In this document: positions 43,990 to 52,905 of the stretch, piece after piece
Layout of the letters: the number at the start of each line of letters is the position of its first letter
Position numbering within the stretch: the stretch's first letter is position 1
From: Lonepinella sp042485795
GTDB taxonomy: Bacteria; Pseudomonadota; Gammaproteobacteria; Enterobacterales; Pasteurellaceae
Length of the DNA stretch: 64,000 bases
Direction: 5' to 3'
Assembly: GCF_042485795.1 (NCBI RefSeq)
Contig: NZ_CP169368.1
Location: 744,001-808,000, forward strand
Made by a program: the position numbers and the translations under genes
Notes under the pieces: generated by a model
Databases searched by the model: none
Seen by the model: only the letters and a program-made list of their open reading frames with translations
Told to the model about the DNA's origin: nothing

Positions 43990-44038
43990 AACCCCGTACT
44001 GGCGTACGGGGTTAGGTATAGTTACGCCACTCTGTGGC
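43990..44038 (+). repeat. Two-hairpin dispersed repeat, copy D
   Basis: Hairpin 1 is AACCCCGTAC/GTACGGGGTT with a TGGC loop (43990-44013). Hairpin 2 is GCCAC/GTGGC (44026-44038). The linker is AGGTATAGTTAC. It lies between convergent nagA and tpx, ending 7 nt before the tpx stop, and probably acts as a bidirectional terminator. Confidence 0.85.
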
Positions 44039-44044
44039 TTATTT

Positions 44045-44542
44045 TTACAGAACCGCTAATGCTTTCTCATAGTTTGGTTCATTTTTAATTTCACTCACCA
44101 ATTCAGAATACAATACTTTGTTATTTTCATCTAACACAATGACTGAACGAGAAGTTAATCCTGCTAAACCGCTACTGGCAATATCTACGCCCAATTTAGT
44201 GTGTAAAGATTTATCACGGAAAGTGGATAGCGTTTGCACGTTTTCAATACCTTCCGCTCCACAAAAACGAGCGTGAGCAAAAGGTAAGTCGGCAGAAATA
44301 CAAAGCACTACAGTATTCGCTAAATTTGCTGCTTTCTGATTAAAAGTGCGTACTGATGTAGCACAAACACCTGTATCAATACTTGGAAAAATATTTAAGA
44401 TTTTGCGTTTGCCAGCAAAGTCGCTTAAAGCAACGTCTTCTAGTTTAGTGTTAGTAAAAACTAAATTTTCAACTGTTTCACCAACTTGTGGGAAATGTCC
44501 TTTTACTTCAATGAGAGTTCCTGCTAATGTTACTTGTGTCAT
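44045..44542 (-). CDS. tpx: Thiol peroxidase
   Basis: Tpx is an atypical 2-Cys peroxiredoxin that reduces peroxides with thioredoxin. The 165-residue protein has the peroxidatic Cys60 in SIDTGVCATS and the resolving Cys94 in RFCGAEG. The length matches the family. It appears monocistronic. Confidence 0.96.
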   Translation of the reverse strand: MTQVTLAGTLIEVKGHFPQVGETVENLVFTNTKLEDVALSDFAGKRKILNIFPSIDTGVCATSVRTFNQKAANLANTVVLCISADLPFAHARFCGAEGIENVQTLSTFRDKSLHTKLGVDIASSGLAGLTSRSVIVLDENNKVLYSELVSEIKNEPNYEKALAVL

Positions 44543-44635
44543 TTTATGCTCCTATAATAAATAATAATACTTAACCATAAGTCCAAATTCATTCATAATA
44601 ATGGGATATTTTAATCAAGAGTTCAAGGATTTTAT

Positions 44636-45448
44636 ATGAATTTACCTAATTTAAGCGATCAAATTAAAATCGTATTTTTTGATATTGACGAAACACTCAT
44701 TGTTAAAGATAAAGATTTCTTACCTGAAAGCGTATTGCCTAGCATTCAAAAATTACAACAAAAAGGGATTATTGCGGCTATTGCCACAGGGCGATCACCT
44801 TGTAGCTTTCCACCTAAAATCAAAGCATTAGTCAAACAAGCAGGAATGAATACTTTTGTCACCATGAATGGACAATATGTGGTACATCAGGGCAACGTAG
44901 TGGATAAGCTACCGATTCCACCACAAAAGATTACAGAAGTAGTCGCATTTTTTGAATCTGTTGGGTTTGATTATACCTTTGTGTCAAACGAACATTTAGC
45001 TGTATCAGCAATTACTGATCAAGTGCGTAGTGCGTTAGATCCATTGCAAACGGATTACCATATTGATAAAAACTATTACCAGACACATGATGTATTTCAG
45101 ATTTTGCCATTTTATGATGAAAGCAAAGATCAATTAGTGGCAAATTCTGGGGTTCTAAAGGGGCTAAAAACGGTTCGTTGGCATGAACAATCAGTCGATT
45201 TATTTGATGCTCAAGGTTCTAAGGCACGTGGTATCTTGCATTTACTTAAACATTTGAATTTATCTATCGAAAATGCGATGGCATTTGGTGATGGTTTAAA
45301 TGATTTGGAAATGTTAAGTACCGTTGGTGTAGGGGTGGCAATGGGCAATGCTTGTGATGAATTGAAAGCCGTTGCGGATTTCGAAACCGATCATATTGAA
45401 CGAGATGGAATTTATCGTTTTCTTCACCAAACAGGGTTAATTGATTAA
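44636..45448 (+). CDS. Cof-type HAD phosphatase
   Basis: A 270-residue haloacid-dehalogenase phosphatase with a C2 cap. Motif I is FFDIDETL (14-21, nucleophile Asp16), motif II is around ATGRS, and motif IV is FGDGLNDLEML, preceded by the lysine in GSKARG. These enzymes dephosphorylate sugar phosphates or pyridoxal phosphate. The substrate cannot be assigned here. Confidence 0.9.
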   Translation: MNLPNLSDQIKIVFFDIDETLIVKDKDFLPESVLPSIQKLQQKGIIAAIATGRSPCSFPPKIKALVKQAGMNTFVTMNGQYVVHQGNVVDKLPIPPQKITEVVAFFESVGFDYTFVSNEHLAVSAITDQVRSALDPLQTDYHIDKNYYQTHDVFQILPFYDESKDQLVANSGVLKGLKTVRWHEQSVDLFDAQGSKARGILHLLKHLNLSIENAMAFGDGLNDLEMLSTVGVGVAMGNACDELKAVADFETDHIERDGIYRFLHQTGLID

Positions 45449-45451
45449 TGG

Positions 45452-45477
45452 TTTAGCTCCCTTGCTAGGGAGCTAAA
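45452..45477. terminator. Bidirectional terminator
   Basis: An 11-bp stem (TTTAGCTCCCT/AGGGAGCTAAA, 4-nt loop) begins 3 nt after the HAD gene stop and ends 7 nt before the DUF2301 gene stop, serving both convergent genes. Confidence 0.85.
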
Positions 45478-45484
45478 TTAATTG

Positions 45485-45988
45485 TTAGACTTGATATTTT
45501 CCCTTATCTCCGATATCAAAATGCAATGGCATACGCCATTTTTGAATCGCTAATACGGCAAAAAGTGCGGTGCAAATAACAGACAAAATTTGTAATCCGA
45601 TAGTTATTTCAGCGACTTTAGTCAACCATAATAATGCCACAAAAATCGGCATTAGATTTAACGCAAAAATGCGGAAGCAAAAATATTCTTTAAAACAAAG
45701 CCCACCTAGTGTTACTAATGCCGCTCCCAATGCGAGTTCTGTTTGCCCGATAATCTGGAAAAATAGTGCTAACCACGTGGCAAATTGCAATAACAAGCGG
45801 AATTTCTTGAGATAAATATGCAATGATGAAGCACAAAGCAACGCCGCCGCTAAAATACCAATTTGAGCAAATTCGTAGTAGGGGAGAAGTGCGGTGAAAA
45901 TTGCCGCCAGAATAAATCCGGTGCGATATAAACATACTGTGAGATAGTCTAAAAAGTCCATTGGTGACTTGATATGTGGATCAGCCAT
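45485..45988 (-). CDS. DUF2301-type integral membrane protein
   Basis: A 167-residue membrane protein with about five or six hydrophobic helices. I chose the start MADPHIKSPMDF because AAGGAG lies about 8 nt upstream. A start 17 codons earlier adds a polar leader with no ribosome site. It resembles uncharacterised DUF2301 proteins of gamma-proteobacteria. Function unknown. Confidence 0.8.
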   Translation of the reverse strand: MADPHIKSPMDFLDYLTVCLYRTGFILAAIFTALLPYYEFAQIGILAAALLCASSLHIYLKKFRLLLQFATWLALFFQIIGQTELALGAALVTLGGLCFKEYFCFRIFALNLMPIFVALLWLTKVAEITIGLQILSVICTALFAVLAIQKWRMPLHFDIGDKGKYQV

Positions 45989-46114
45989 TTTATACTCCTT
46001 TATATTAATAAAATAAAATTTTTGTGATTTGTATTCCAAATATTTCAGTTGCTATTTGTGATTATTTGGATTTTTAACAAGAATATCACAAATTAATATC
46101 AAGAATAAAATAAA

Positions 46115-46801
46115 ATGAACTGGTTTGGCTTTAGTTGTGTGAAATGTCAGCAAAAATTAGCAATAGGTTGCCATGGTTTATGTAGCCGTTGTAATGCAGA
46201 GATTTACCGTTTTGCGTATTGTGGTTGCTGTGGGGCGGAATTAACTCGTGATGAATTGCGTTGTGGTAGATGCTTACAGCAAGAACCAGCATGGCAACAG
46301 ATGGTGATTATCGGACGTTATTCCGAACCTTTATCTACCTTGATTCATCGTTTCAAATTCCAAGGGCAGTTTTGGTTAGATCGGAGTTTAGCACGCTTGC
46401 TTTATTTAGCTGTACGAAATGCAAGACGTACTCATGCTTTATCTTTGCCTGATGTGATTTTACCCGTTCCATTACATCATTTTCGCCACTGGCAGCGGGG
46501 TTATAATCAAGCAGCATTACTGGCAAAATGGCTGGCTCGCTGGTTAAATATTCCCGTGCGAGAAGATCTTTTGTTACGCACTAAAAACACTCACAGCCAG
46601 CGAGGTTTAACCGCTAAAGCTCGGCGTAACAATCTAAAAAATGCGTTTATGGTGCAAAATAAACTAAAACAATGCAATTATAGATCGGTCTGTATTCTTG
46701 ATGATGTGATTACCACAGGTTCAACCATGAATGAAATTGCTAAACAATTACGCAAAATGGGCGTACAACATATTCAAGTCTGGGGATTGGCACGCACATA
46801 A
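46115..46801 (+). CDS. comF: ComF/GntX-family phosphoribosyltransferase-like protein
   Basis: A 228-residue protein with an N-terminal zinc-finger-like set of cysteines (CVKC, CSRC, CGCC, CGRC within residues 9-54) and a C-terminal phosphoribosyltransferase fold. The PRPP loop is ILDDVITTGST (about 197-207), and HxRGYNQ is in HWQRGYNQA. ComF is needed for natural transformation in Haemophilus, consistent with the many uptake signals. It stands apart from the other com genes, next to nfuA, as gntX is in enterics. I found no clear CRP-S (Sxy-dependent) site upstream. Confidence 0.88.
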   Translation: MNWFGFSCVKCQQKLAIGCHGLCSRCNAEIYRFAYCGCCGAELTRDELRCGRCLQQEPAWQQMVIIGRYSEPLSTLIHRFKFQGQFWLDRSLARLLYLAVRNARRTHALSLPDVILPVPLHHFRHWQRGYNQAALLAKWLARWLNIPVREDLLLRTKNTHSQRGLTAKARRNNLKNAFMVQNKLKQCNYRSVCILDDVITTGSTMNEIAKQLRKMGVQHIQVWGLART

Positions 46802-46866
46802 AATTTGCATAAAGAGCGATCTCAGCGTATCATTTCCGACAAAATCGCTTAGATTAAGGAAAGAAC

Positions 46867-47454
46867 ATGGAGCAACAGATTACTATTTCAGCAGCCGCAC
46901 AGGCTCATTTTCGTAAATTATTAGATCAGCAAGAAGAGGGTACTAATATTCGTATTTTTGTGGTTAATCCTGGTACACCCAGTGCAGAATGTGGCGTGTC
47001 TTATTGTCCAGCCAATGCGGTAGAAGATACAGATACAGAATTACAATATGATACCTTTTCTGCCTTTGTGGATGAAGTCAGTTTGCCATTTTTGGAAGAT
47101 GCAGAAATTGATTATGTTACAGAAGAATTAGGTGCTCAATTAACCTTAAAAGCACCTAATGCCAAAATGCGTAAGGTATCAGATGATGCACCGCTAATTG
47201 AACGCGTGGACTATGTCATTCAAACTCAAATTAACCCACAATTAGCCAGTCATGGTGGACGGATTACCTTGATAGAGCTGACAGATGACGGCTATGCAGT
47301 GTTACAATTCGGCGGTGGTTGTAATGGCTGTTCAATGGTGGATGTCACCTTAAAAGACGGTGTAGAGAAACAATTAGTAGAAATGTTCCCGAATGAATTA
47401 AAAGGGGCAAAAGATGTGACTGAACACCAACGTGGTGAGCATTCTTATTATTAA
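46867..47454 (+). CDS. nfuA: Fe/S biogenesis protein NfuA
   Basis: NfuA carries 4Fe-4S clusters to target enzymes under stress. The 195-residue protein has a degenerate A-type domain (1-100) and a Nfu domain with the cluster cysteines Cys152 and Cys155 in GGCNGCSMVD. It lies 65 nt after comF. Confidence 0.96.
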   Translation: MEQQITISAAAQAHFRKLLDQQEEGTNIRIFVVNPGTPSAECGVSYCPANAVEDTDTELQYDTFSAFVDEVSLPFLEDAEIDYVTEELGAQLTLKAPNAKMRKVSDDAPLIERVDYVIQTQINPQLASHGGRITLIELTDDGYAVLQFGGGCNGCSMVDVTLKDGVEKQLVEMFPNELKGAKDVTEHQRGEHSYY

Positions 47455-47472
47455 TTTTATTCGTGATTAGAG

Positions 47473-47515
47473 ATAAAAGTGCGGTGAAAATTTTTGTATT
47501 TTCTCGCACTTTTAT
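47473..47515. terminator. Uptake-signal hairpin between nfuA and ribF
   Basis: ATAAAAGTGCGGTGAAAAT and ATTTTCTCGCACTTTTAT form an 18-bp stem with one bulge, serving the convergent nfuA and ribF. One arm is a full uptake signal, the other degenerate. Confidence 0.8.
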
Positions 47516-47523
47516 TTATCCAC

Positions 47524-48453
47524 TTATTTTGAATAAAAATAAGCTCTAGCAATATCTGCATCTTGCTGAATTTGTTGTTTTAATGCCTCAAGAGAAGCGA
47601 ATTTTATTTCATTACGCAGTTTATAGCAAAATTCCACTTGAATATTTTGTCCGTACAAATTTTGGTCAAAGTCAAATAGATGAACTTCTAATAATTGTAT
47701 CAGACCTTGTACAGTTGGACGTTGCCCGATATTGGCAATACCTTGCACAATTTGACCGCAGTTTAATTTCACTTGCACCGCATATACCCCTTTAATGGGA
47801 TTGACTTGGCGATGTAAGTGAATATTTGCCGTAGGAAAACCTAGGGTACGTCCGAGTTTTTGACCATGGATCACTTTTCCCCAGATACAATAAGGTCTGC
47901 CTAGCAATTTTTCTGCATCAGCTAGTCTATCTTCCGCTAACGCTTGTCGAATGGCAGAACTGCTAATACGTAATTCATTTAAGCAAAAAGTGCGGTTATT
48001 TTCTACTTCAAATCTGTATTTTTGGCTTGCTTGTTGGAGTAAAGCAAAATTGCCTTGTCTGGCTTGCCCAAAGTGGAAATCATCGCCAATGCTTAAGAAT
48101 TTTACGTTGAGTTTATTGACTAATAATTCACTAATAAAATCTTGTGCGGTTTGTTCTGCGAAAGTGCGGTCAAATTTAGCACAGATTACATAATCTATGC
48201 CAGCTTGTTGAAAGTAATGTAACTTATCTCGTAATCGCATTAATCTTGCTGGTGCTTTTTCCCCTTGAAAATATTCCCGAGGCTGTGGCTCAAAAATCAT
48301 CACGACAGTGGGTAAATTTAACGCCCGAGCTTTTTCTTTCAGATGTGTTAAGATTTTTTGATGCCCTAAATGAATGCCGTCAAAATTGCCGATGGTTAAG
48401 GCACAAGGGGAAAAATTACGTGGAAAATGATGAATACTGCGTATTAGTTGCAT
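47524..48453 (-). CDS. ribF: Riboflavin kinase / FAD synthetase
   Basis: RibF makes FMN and then FAD from riboflavin. The 309-residue protein has an N-terminal adenylyltransferase domain (GNFDGIHLGHQ, about 22-32; the ISSSAIRQAL segment) and a C-terminal kinase domain (GRTLGFPTANI, about 206-216). It is not linked to ileS/lspA or rpsT as in many gamma-proteobacteria. Confidence 0.96.
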   Translation of the reverse strand: MQLIRSIHHFPRNFSPCALTIGNFDGIHLGHQKILTHLKEKARALNLPTVVMIFEPQPREYFQGEKAPARLMRLRDKLHYFQQAGIDYVICAKFDRTFAEQTAQDFISELLVNKLNVKFLSIGDDFHFGQARQGNFALLQQASQKYRFEVENNRTFCLNELRISSSAIRQALAEDRLADAEKLLGRPYCIWGKVIHGQKLGRTLGFPTANIHLHRQVNPIKGVYAVQVKLNCGQIVQGIANIGQRPTVQGLIQLLEVHLFDFDQNLYGQNIQVEFCYKLRNEIKFASLEALKQQIQQDADIARAYFYSK

Positions 48454-48512
48454 AGTAAATGGATTTATATCTTTAAATTATTGGGTTTATTATACGCATA
48501 AATAGCAAAAAA

Positions 48513-48560
48513 GCCTAGCACTGGCGTACTAGGCTAAGCATGTGGTCGTTACTACGTAGC
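48513..48560 (+). repeat. Two-hairpin dispersed repeat, copy E
   Basis: Hairpin 1 is GCCTAGCAC with GTACTAGGC (one mismatch). Hairpin 2 is GTTAC/GTAGC (one G-T pair) at 48548-48560, with a TAAGCATGTGGTC linker. Head-to-head with copy F, between pflB and ribF. Confidence 0.8.
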
Positions 48561-48569
48561 TTATAATCA

Positions 48570-48615
48570 GATGCGGAGCATCGTCACTATCGTAACCCTG
48601 CACACAAGTGCAGGG
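48570..48615 (-). repeat. Two-hairpin dispersed repeat, copy F
   Basis: Hairpin 2 is GATGC/GCATC (48570-48582) and hairpin 1 is CCCTGCAC/GTGCAGGG (48596-48615), linker GTCACTATCGTAA. It ends 11 nt from the pflB stop codon and may terminate pflB. Confidence 0.8.
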
Positions 48616-48626
48616 CTTTGCTGTGA

Positions 48627-50939
48627 TTACATCGCTTCCGTAAACGTACGAGTAATCACATCTTGTTGTTGTTCACGAGTCAATGAGTTGAAACGTACCG
48701 CATAACCTGAAACACGAATGGTTAATTGTGGGTATTTTTCAGGGTGTTCAACCGCATCTAGCAATGTTTCACGATTTAATACGTTCACATTTAAGTGTTG
48801 ACCGCCTTCCACAGTGGCTTCGTGGTGGAAATAACCGTCCATTAAGCCCGCAAGGTTACGTTTTTGTGCTTCATAATCTTTACCTAACGCATTTGGTACG
48901 ATAGAGAAAGTATAGGAAATACCGTCTTTCGCATAAGCAAATGGCAATTTAGCCACAGACGTTAAGGACGCTACCGCACCTTTTTGGTCACGTCCGTGCA
49001 TTGGGTTTGCACCTGGTCCGAATGGCGCACCTGAACGGCGACCGTCTGGGGTGTTACCTGTTTTCTTACCATAAACCACGTTAGAGGTAATGGTTAACAC
49101 AGATTGTGTTGGTACTGCATTGCGGTAGGTTTTATGGGTTTGGATTTTCTTCATAAAACGTTCAACTAAATCCACCGCAAGATCATCTACACGGCTGTCG
49201 TTGTTACCGAATTGTGGATATTCACCTTCGATTTCAAAGTCGATTGCCACATTGCTTGCTACTACGTTACCGTCTTTATCTTTGATATCGCCACGAATTG
49301 GTTTGACTTTGGCATATTTAATCGCAGATAAAGAGTCTGCTGCCACAGAAAGTCCAGCAATACCGCACGCCATGGTACGATAAACATCACGATCATGTAA
49401 TGCCATTAATGAGGCTTCATAAGCATATTTATCGTGCATAAAGTGAATGATATTTAATGCAGTTACATATTGAGTGGCTAACCAATCCATAAAGTGATCC
49501 ATACGATCCATTACTTCATTAAATTCTAAGTATTCAGAGGTAATTGGTGTAGTTTTAGGACCTACTTGCATACCTGATTTTTCATCAATACCACCGTTGA
49601 TCGCATAAAGCATGGTTTTTGCCAAGTTTGCACGCGCACCGAAGAATTGCATTTGTTTACCGACCACCATTGGTGATACACAGCACGCAATCGCATAGTC
49701 GTCATTGTTGAAGTCAGGACGCATTAAGTCATCGTTTTCGTATTGTACAGATGAAGTATCAATAGACACTTTGGCACAATAGCGTTTGAAGCCTTCTGGT
49801 AACTGTTCAGACCAAAGAATAGTTAAGTTTGGTTCTGGTGACGGTCCCATGGTGTAAAGAGTGTGTAAAATACGGAAACTGTTTTTAGTCACTAAGGTAC
49901 GACCGTCTAAGCCCATACCAGCTAATGTTTCAGTTGCCCACATTGGGTCGCCAGAGAATAATTGATCGTATTCTGGAGTACGTAAGAAACGCACCATACG
50001 TAATTTCATCACTAAGTGGTCGATTAATTCTTGTGCTTCTTGTTCAGTAATTTTACCTGCTTGCAAATCACGTTCAATATAAATATCTAAGAATGAAGAC
50101 ACACGACCGAATGACATTGCTGCACCGTTTTGTGATTTAACCGCCGCTAAATAGGCGAAGTAAGTCCATTGTACGGCTTCTTGTGCATTAGTTGCTGGGT
50201 TTGAAATATCAAAACCATAACTTGCTGCCATTTCTTTGATTTTGCCTAATGCACGATGTTGTTCAGCAATTTCTTCACGTAATTGAATAGTGGCTTGAAT
50301 GTCTTCGCCTGCTTCTAAACGTGGTTGTAATGAATTAAATTGTTTAAATTTATCTTTCATTAAGAAATCAATACCGTATAAGGCAACACGGCGGTAGTCA
50401 CCGATAATACGACCACGACCATAAGCATCTGGTAAACCAGTAATTACACCTGATTTACGGCAACGTAGAATATCTGGTGTGTAAACATCAAATACCCCTT
50501 GGTTGTGGGTTTTACGGTATTCAGTAAAGATATGTTCAACTTCAGGGTTTAATTCACGGCGATAAACTTGGCATGAACCTTTAACCATTTTGATCCCACC
50601 GTAAGGGATAATCGCACGTTTTAAAGGTGCATCAGTTTGTAAACCCACGATTTTTTCTAATTTTTGGTCAATATAACCTGGTTTGTGTGAAGTAATGGTG
50701 GACGGAGTGTCACAGTCGATGTCATACGGCTCGTGAGTGGCATTTTCCACTTTGATTTTTTCCATCACATCTGCCCATAGGGTCGCTGTTGCAGGGGTAA
50801 CTTCTGCTAAGAAAGATTCGTCACCTTCATACGGAGTATAGTTTTTTTGGATAAAATCACGTACATTTACTTCAGTTTGCCAGTCACCTGCGACAAAACC
50901 TTGCCACGCTTTTTGTTGATTTTCTGTTAATTGAGTCAT
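48627..50939 (-). CDS. pflB: Pyruvate formate-lyase
   Basis: PflB is the glycyl-radical enzyme that splits pyruvate and CoA to acetyl-CoA and formate in anaerobic growth. The 770-residue protein has the adjacent catalytic cysteines in AIACCVSPM and the radical glycine in RVSGYAVRF (Gly745). It follows focA by 111 nt, as in E. coli. The activating enzyme gene pflA is not in the window. Confidence 0.97.
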   Translation of the reverse strand: MTQLTENQQKAWQGFVAGDWQTEVNVRDFIQKNYTPYEGDESFLAEVTPATATLWADVMEKIKVENATHEPYDIDCDTPSTITSHKPGYIDQKLEKIVGLQTDAPLKRAIIPYGGIKMVKGSCQVYRRELNPEVEHIFTEYRKTHNQGVFDVYTPDILRCRKSGVITGLPDAYGRGRIIGDYRRVALYGIDFLMKDKFKQFNSLQPRLEAGEDIQATIQLREEIAEQHRALGKIKEMAASYGFDISNPATNAQEAVQWTYFAYLAAVKSQNGAAMSFGRVSSFLDIYIERDLQAGKITEQEAQELIDHLVMKLRMVRFLRTPEYDQLFSGDPMWATETLAGMGLDGRTLVTKNSFRILHTLYTMGPSPEPNLTILWSEQLPEGFKRYCAKVSIDTSSVQYENDDLMRPDFNNDDYAIACCVSPMVVGKQMQFFGARANLAKTMLYAINGGIDEKSGMQVGPKTTPITSEYLEFNEVMDRMDHFMDWLATQYVTALNIIHFMHDKYAYEASLMALHDRDVYRTMACGIAGLSVAADSLSAIKYAKVKPIRGDIKDKDGNVVASNVAIDFEIEGEYPQFGNNDSRVDDLAVDLVERFMKKIQTHKTYRNAVPTQSVLTITSNVVYGKKTGNTPDGRRSGAPFGPGANPMHGRDQKGAVASLTSVAKLPFAYAKDGISYTFSIVPNALGKDYEAQKRNLAGLMDGYFHHEATVEGGQHLNVNVLNRETLLDAVEHPEKYPQLTIRVSGYAVRFNSLTREQQQDVITRTFTEAM

Positions 50940-51050
50940 TGGATAATTTCCTTCTCTAATAAATAAACTTTTAACAATATAAAAATAATTTTAACTGCGA
51001 TTATTTTTACCACGAAACTACTATAAACATAAACTACCACAAATTACAGC

Positions 51051-51911
51051 TTAATGTGAATGTGGTCGATTGGTAAACCATTGCATTAACGCAATACAAA
51101 TACCACCACCCACAATGTTACCTAAAGTAACGGGAATTAAATTCTTCACTATAAAATGATAGACATCTAAATCAGCAAATAGTGCTGGATCAATGTTAAT
51201 CATTTGCCAAAATTCTGGCGAAGAATAATGAGCAGTTAAAATACCTAAGGGAATCATAAACATATTCGCCACACTATGCTCAAAGCCTGATGCCACAAAT
51301 AAACCGATCGGTAAAATCATAATAAAGGCTTTATCCGTCAGGGTTTTGCCAGCATACGCCATCCATATTGCAATACATACCATAATATTACACAAGATAC
51401 CTAAGCAAAAGGCTTCAATCCAAGTATGATGAATTTTATGTTGCGCCGTTTGCAAAATGGTTAAGCCCCACTGACCGTTTGCCGCCATTAACTGACCACC
51501 AAACCAAATTAACGACACGATAAAAATCGCCCCTACAAAGTTACCACAATAGACCACAATCCAGTTGCGTAACATTTGCAAGGTATTAATTCTGCCTCCA
51601 ACACGAGCCACTATTGTCATCGTAGAAGAGGTAAATAATTCAGAACCACACACCACCACCATAATAACGCCGACAGAGAATACCAGACCACCGACTAATT
51701 TGGTTAAGCCCCAAGATGTGCCAATATTACCAGTTTGCGTAGTAGTATAAAAAACGAATGCTAGAGCAATAAGTGCACCTGCGGAAATGGCAGATAAGAA
51801 AGAATAGAATTGATTTTTGCTGGCTTTATACGCCCCTGCATCTTCACCTATTTGAGCCATTTGAGCAGGACTTGCCATTACTGTTGAGATATTTTCTTCA
51901 GATTTCATCAT
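51051..51911 (-). CDS. focA: Formate channel FocA
   Basis: FocA is a pentameric inner-membrane formate/nitrite-family channel. The 286-residue protein has six hydrophobic segments and family motifs GGLVFSVGVIMVVVCGSELFTS and VASGFEHSVANMF, the latter with the conserved pore histidine. It is cotranscribed with pflB. The FNR-like site upstream fits anaerobic induction. The second Met is an alternative start. Confidence 0.96.
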   Translation of the reverse strand: MMKSEENISTVMASPAQMAQIGEDAGAYKASKNQFYSFLSAISAGALIALAFVFYTTTQTGNIGTSWGLTKLVGGLVFSVGVIMVVVCGSELFTSSTMTIVARVGGRINTLQMLRNWIVVYCGNFVGAIFIVSLIWFGGQLMAANGQWGLTILQTAQHKIHHTWIEAFCLGILCNIMVCIAIWMAYAGKTLTDKAFIMILPIGLFVASGFEHSVANMFMIPLGILTAHYSSPEFWQMINIDPALFADLDVYHFIVKNLIPVTLGNIVGGGICIALMQWFTNRPHSH

Positions 51912-52045
51912 ATTATTTTATTATTTAACTCGCTTACTAAATAAAACAGCAACTTAAACATTTTTTGAAATTTTATCAATTTTGTTAATTATACGAATAA
52001 ATCCTGATGAAAAGCAAAGAAATTTCATGAAAGCTGATAGAAAAT

Positions 52046-52059
52046 TTGTTTTAGATCAA
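52046..52059 (-). promoter_or_regulatory. FNR-like site upstream of focA
   Basis: TTGTTTTAGATCAA matches the FNR consensus TTGAT-N4-ATCAA at nine of ten core positions, about 135 nt before the focA start. It also lies about 130 nt before hinT, but focA-pflB is the expected anaerobic target. Confidence 0.55.
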
Positions 52060-52186
52060 AAAGTATAACAGCCTTGTAACAAACCATTAACAAAACCGCT
52101 TAAAAATTGCTATTTTTTCCATTTTCTGATAATTTTTTGGTGAAAAGTGCGGTACAATTTTACCCAATTTTATAGAGGACAAAACT

Positions 52187-52537
52187 ATGCCACAAGAAAC
52201 CATTTTCAGCAAAATTATTCGTAAAGAAATTCCAGCGGATATTGTTTATCAAGATGAATTAGTCACCGCTTTCCGTGATATTTCACCACAAGCCAACACC
52301 CATATTTTAATCATTCCGAACAAATTGATTCCAACCGTCAATGATGTAACCACAGAAGATGAAATTGCTTTAGGACGGTTATTTACCGTAGCAGCCAAAA
52401 TTGCCGAACAAGAGGGTATTGCGGAAGATGGCTATCGTTTAATTGTGAACTGCAATAAACATGGCGGACAAGAAGTATTTCATATTCACATGCACTTAGT
52501 TGGCGGTGAACCGCTCGGCAGAATGTTGGCAAAATAG
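52187..52537 (+). CDS. hinT: HIT-family purine nucleoside phosphoramidase
   Basis: HinT hydrolyses adenosine phosphoramidates. The 116-residue protein ends in the histidine triad HIHMHLVGG (His99, His101, His103). The order hinT-ycfL-nagZ mirrors enteric genomes. Confidence 0.95.
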   Translation: MPQETIFSKIIRKEIPADIVYQDELVTAFRDISPQANTHILIIPNKLIPTVNDVTTEDEIALGRLFTVAAKIAEQEGIAEDGYRLIVNCNKHGGQEVFHIHMHLVGGEPLGRMLAK

Positions 52538-52546
52538 GGCGAGTAC

Positions 52547-52903
52547 ATGAAAAAAATTCTGTTAATTTGCACCGCACTTTTTTTAGTCGCCTGTAGTTCA
52601 AGCCAGCCGTCATTAGTTTATACTCATGCCCCGATTTTAAATATTACGGCGGAACTTAACCCATTGATTGATGCTAATGCAACCGCTCAATCCGCATGGG
52701 TAAAAAATAAATCAAATCAAAATATTAACGTTCAATATGACGTATTTTGGTATGATCAAAACGGCGTGACGCAACCTGTGAGCTTACAACAAGAACAATA
52801 TCGGGCAAATTTATTGCTTGCTCCTGAACAAAAGCAAGCCATTAATTTGAGTAAGCCAACACCTGAAAGTGTGAATTATCGTTTATATTTACAATTAAAA
52901 TAA
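52547..52903 (+). CDS. ycfL: YcfL-family lipoprotein
   Basis: A 118-residue lipoprotein with lipobox LVAC (Cys16) and a DUF1425-type beta-sandwich domain (SAWVKNKSNQNINVQYDVFWYD). Function unknown. It lies 9 nt after hinT, as in E. coli, where lpoB and thiK separate it from nagZ; those genes are absent here. Confidence 0.88.
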   Translation: MKKILLICTALFLVACSSSQPSLVYTHAPILNITAELNPLIDANATAQSAWVKNKSNQNINVQYDVFWYDQNGVTQPVSLQQEQYRANLLLAPEQKQAINLSKPTPESVNYRLYLQLK

Positions 52904-52905
52904 CT

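Noticed and set aside
46018..46114. CRP-S (Sxy-dependent) site before comF
   Set aside because: TGTGA-like halves are present, but none forms the TGCGA-N6-TCGCA dyad at a suitable spacing.
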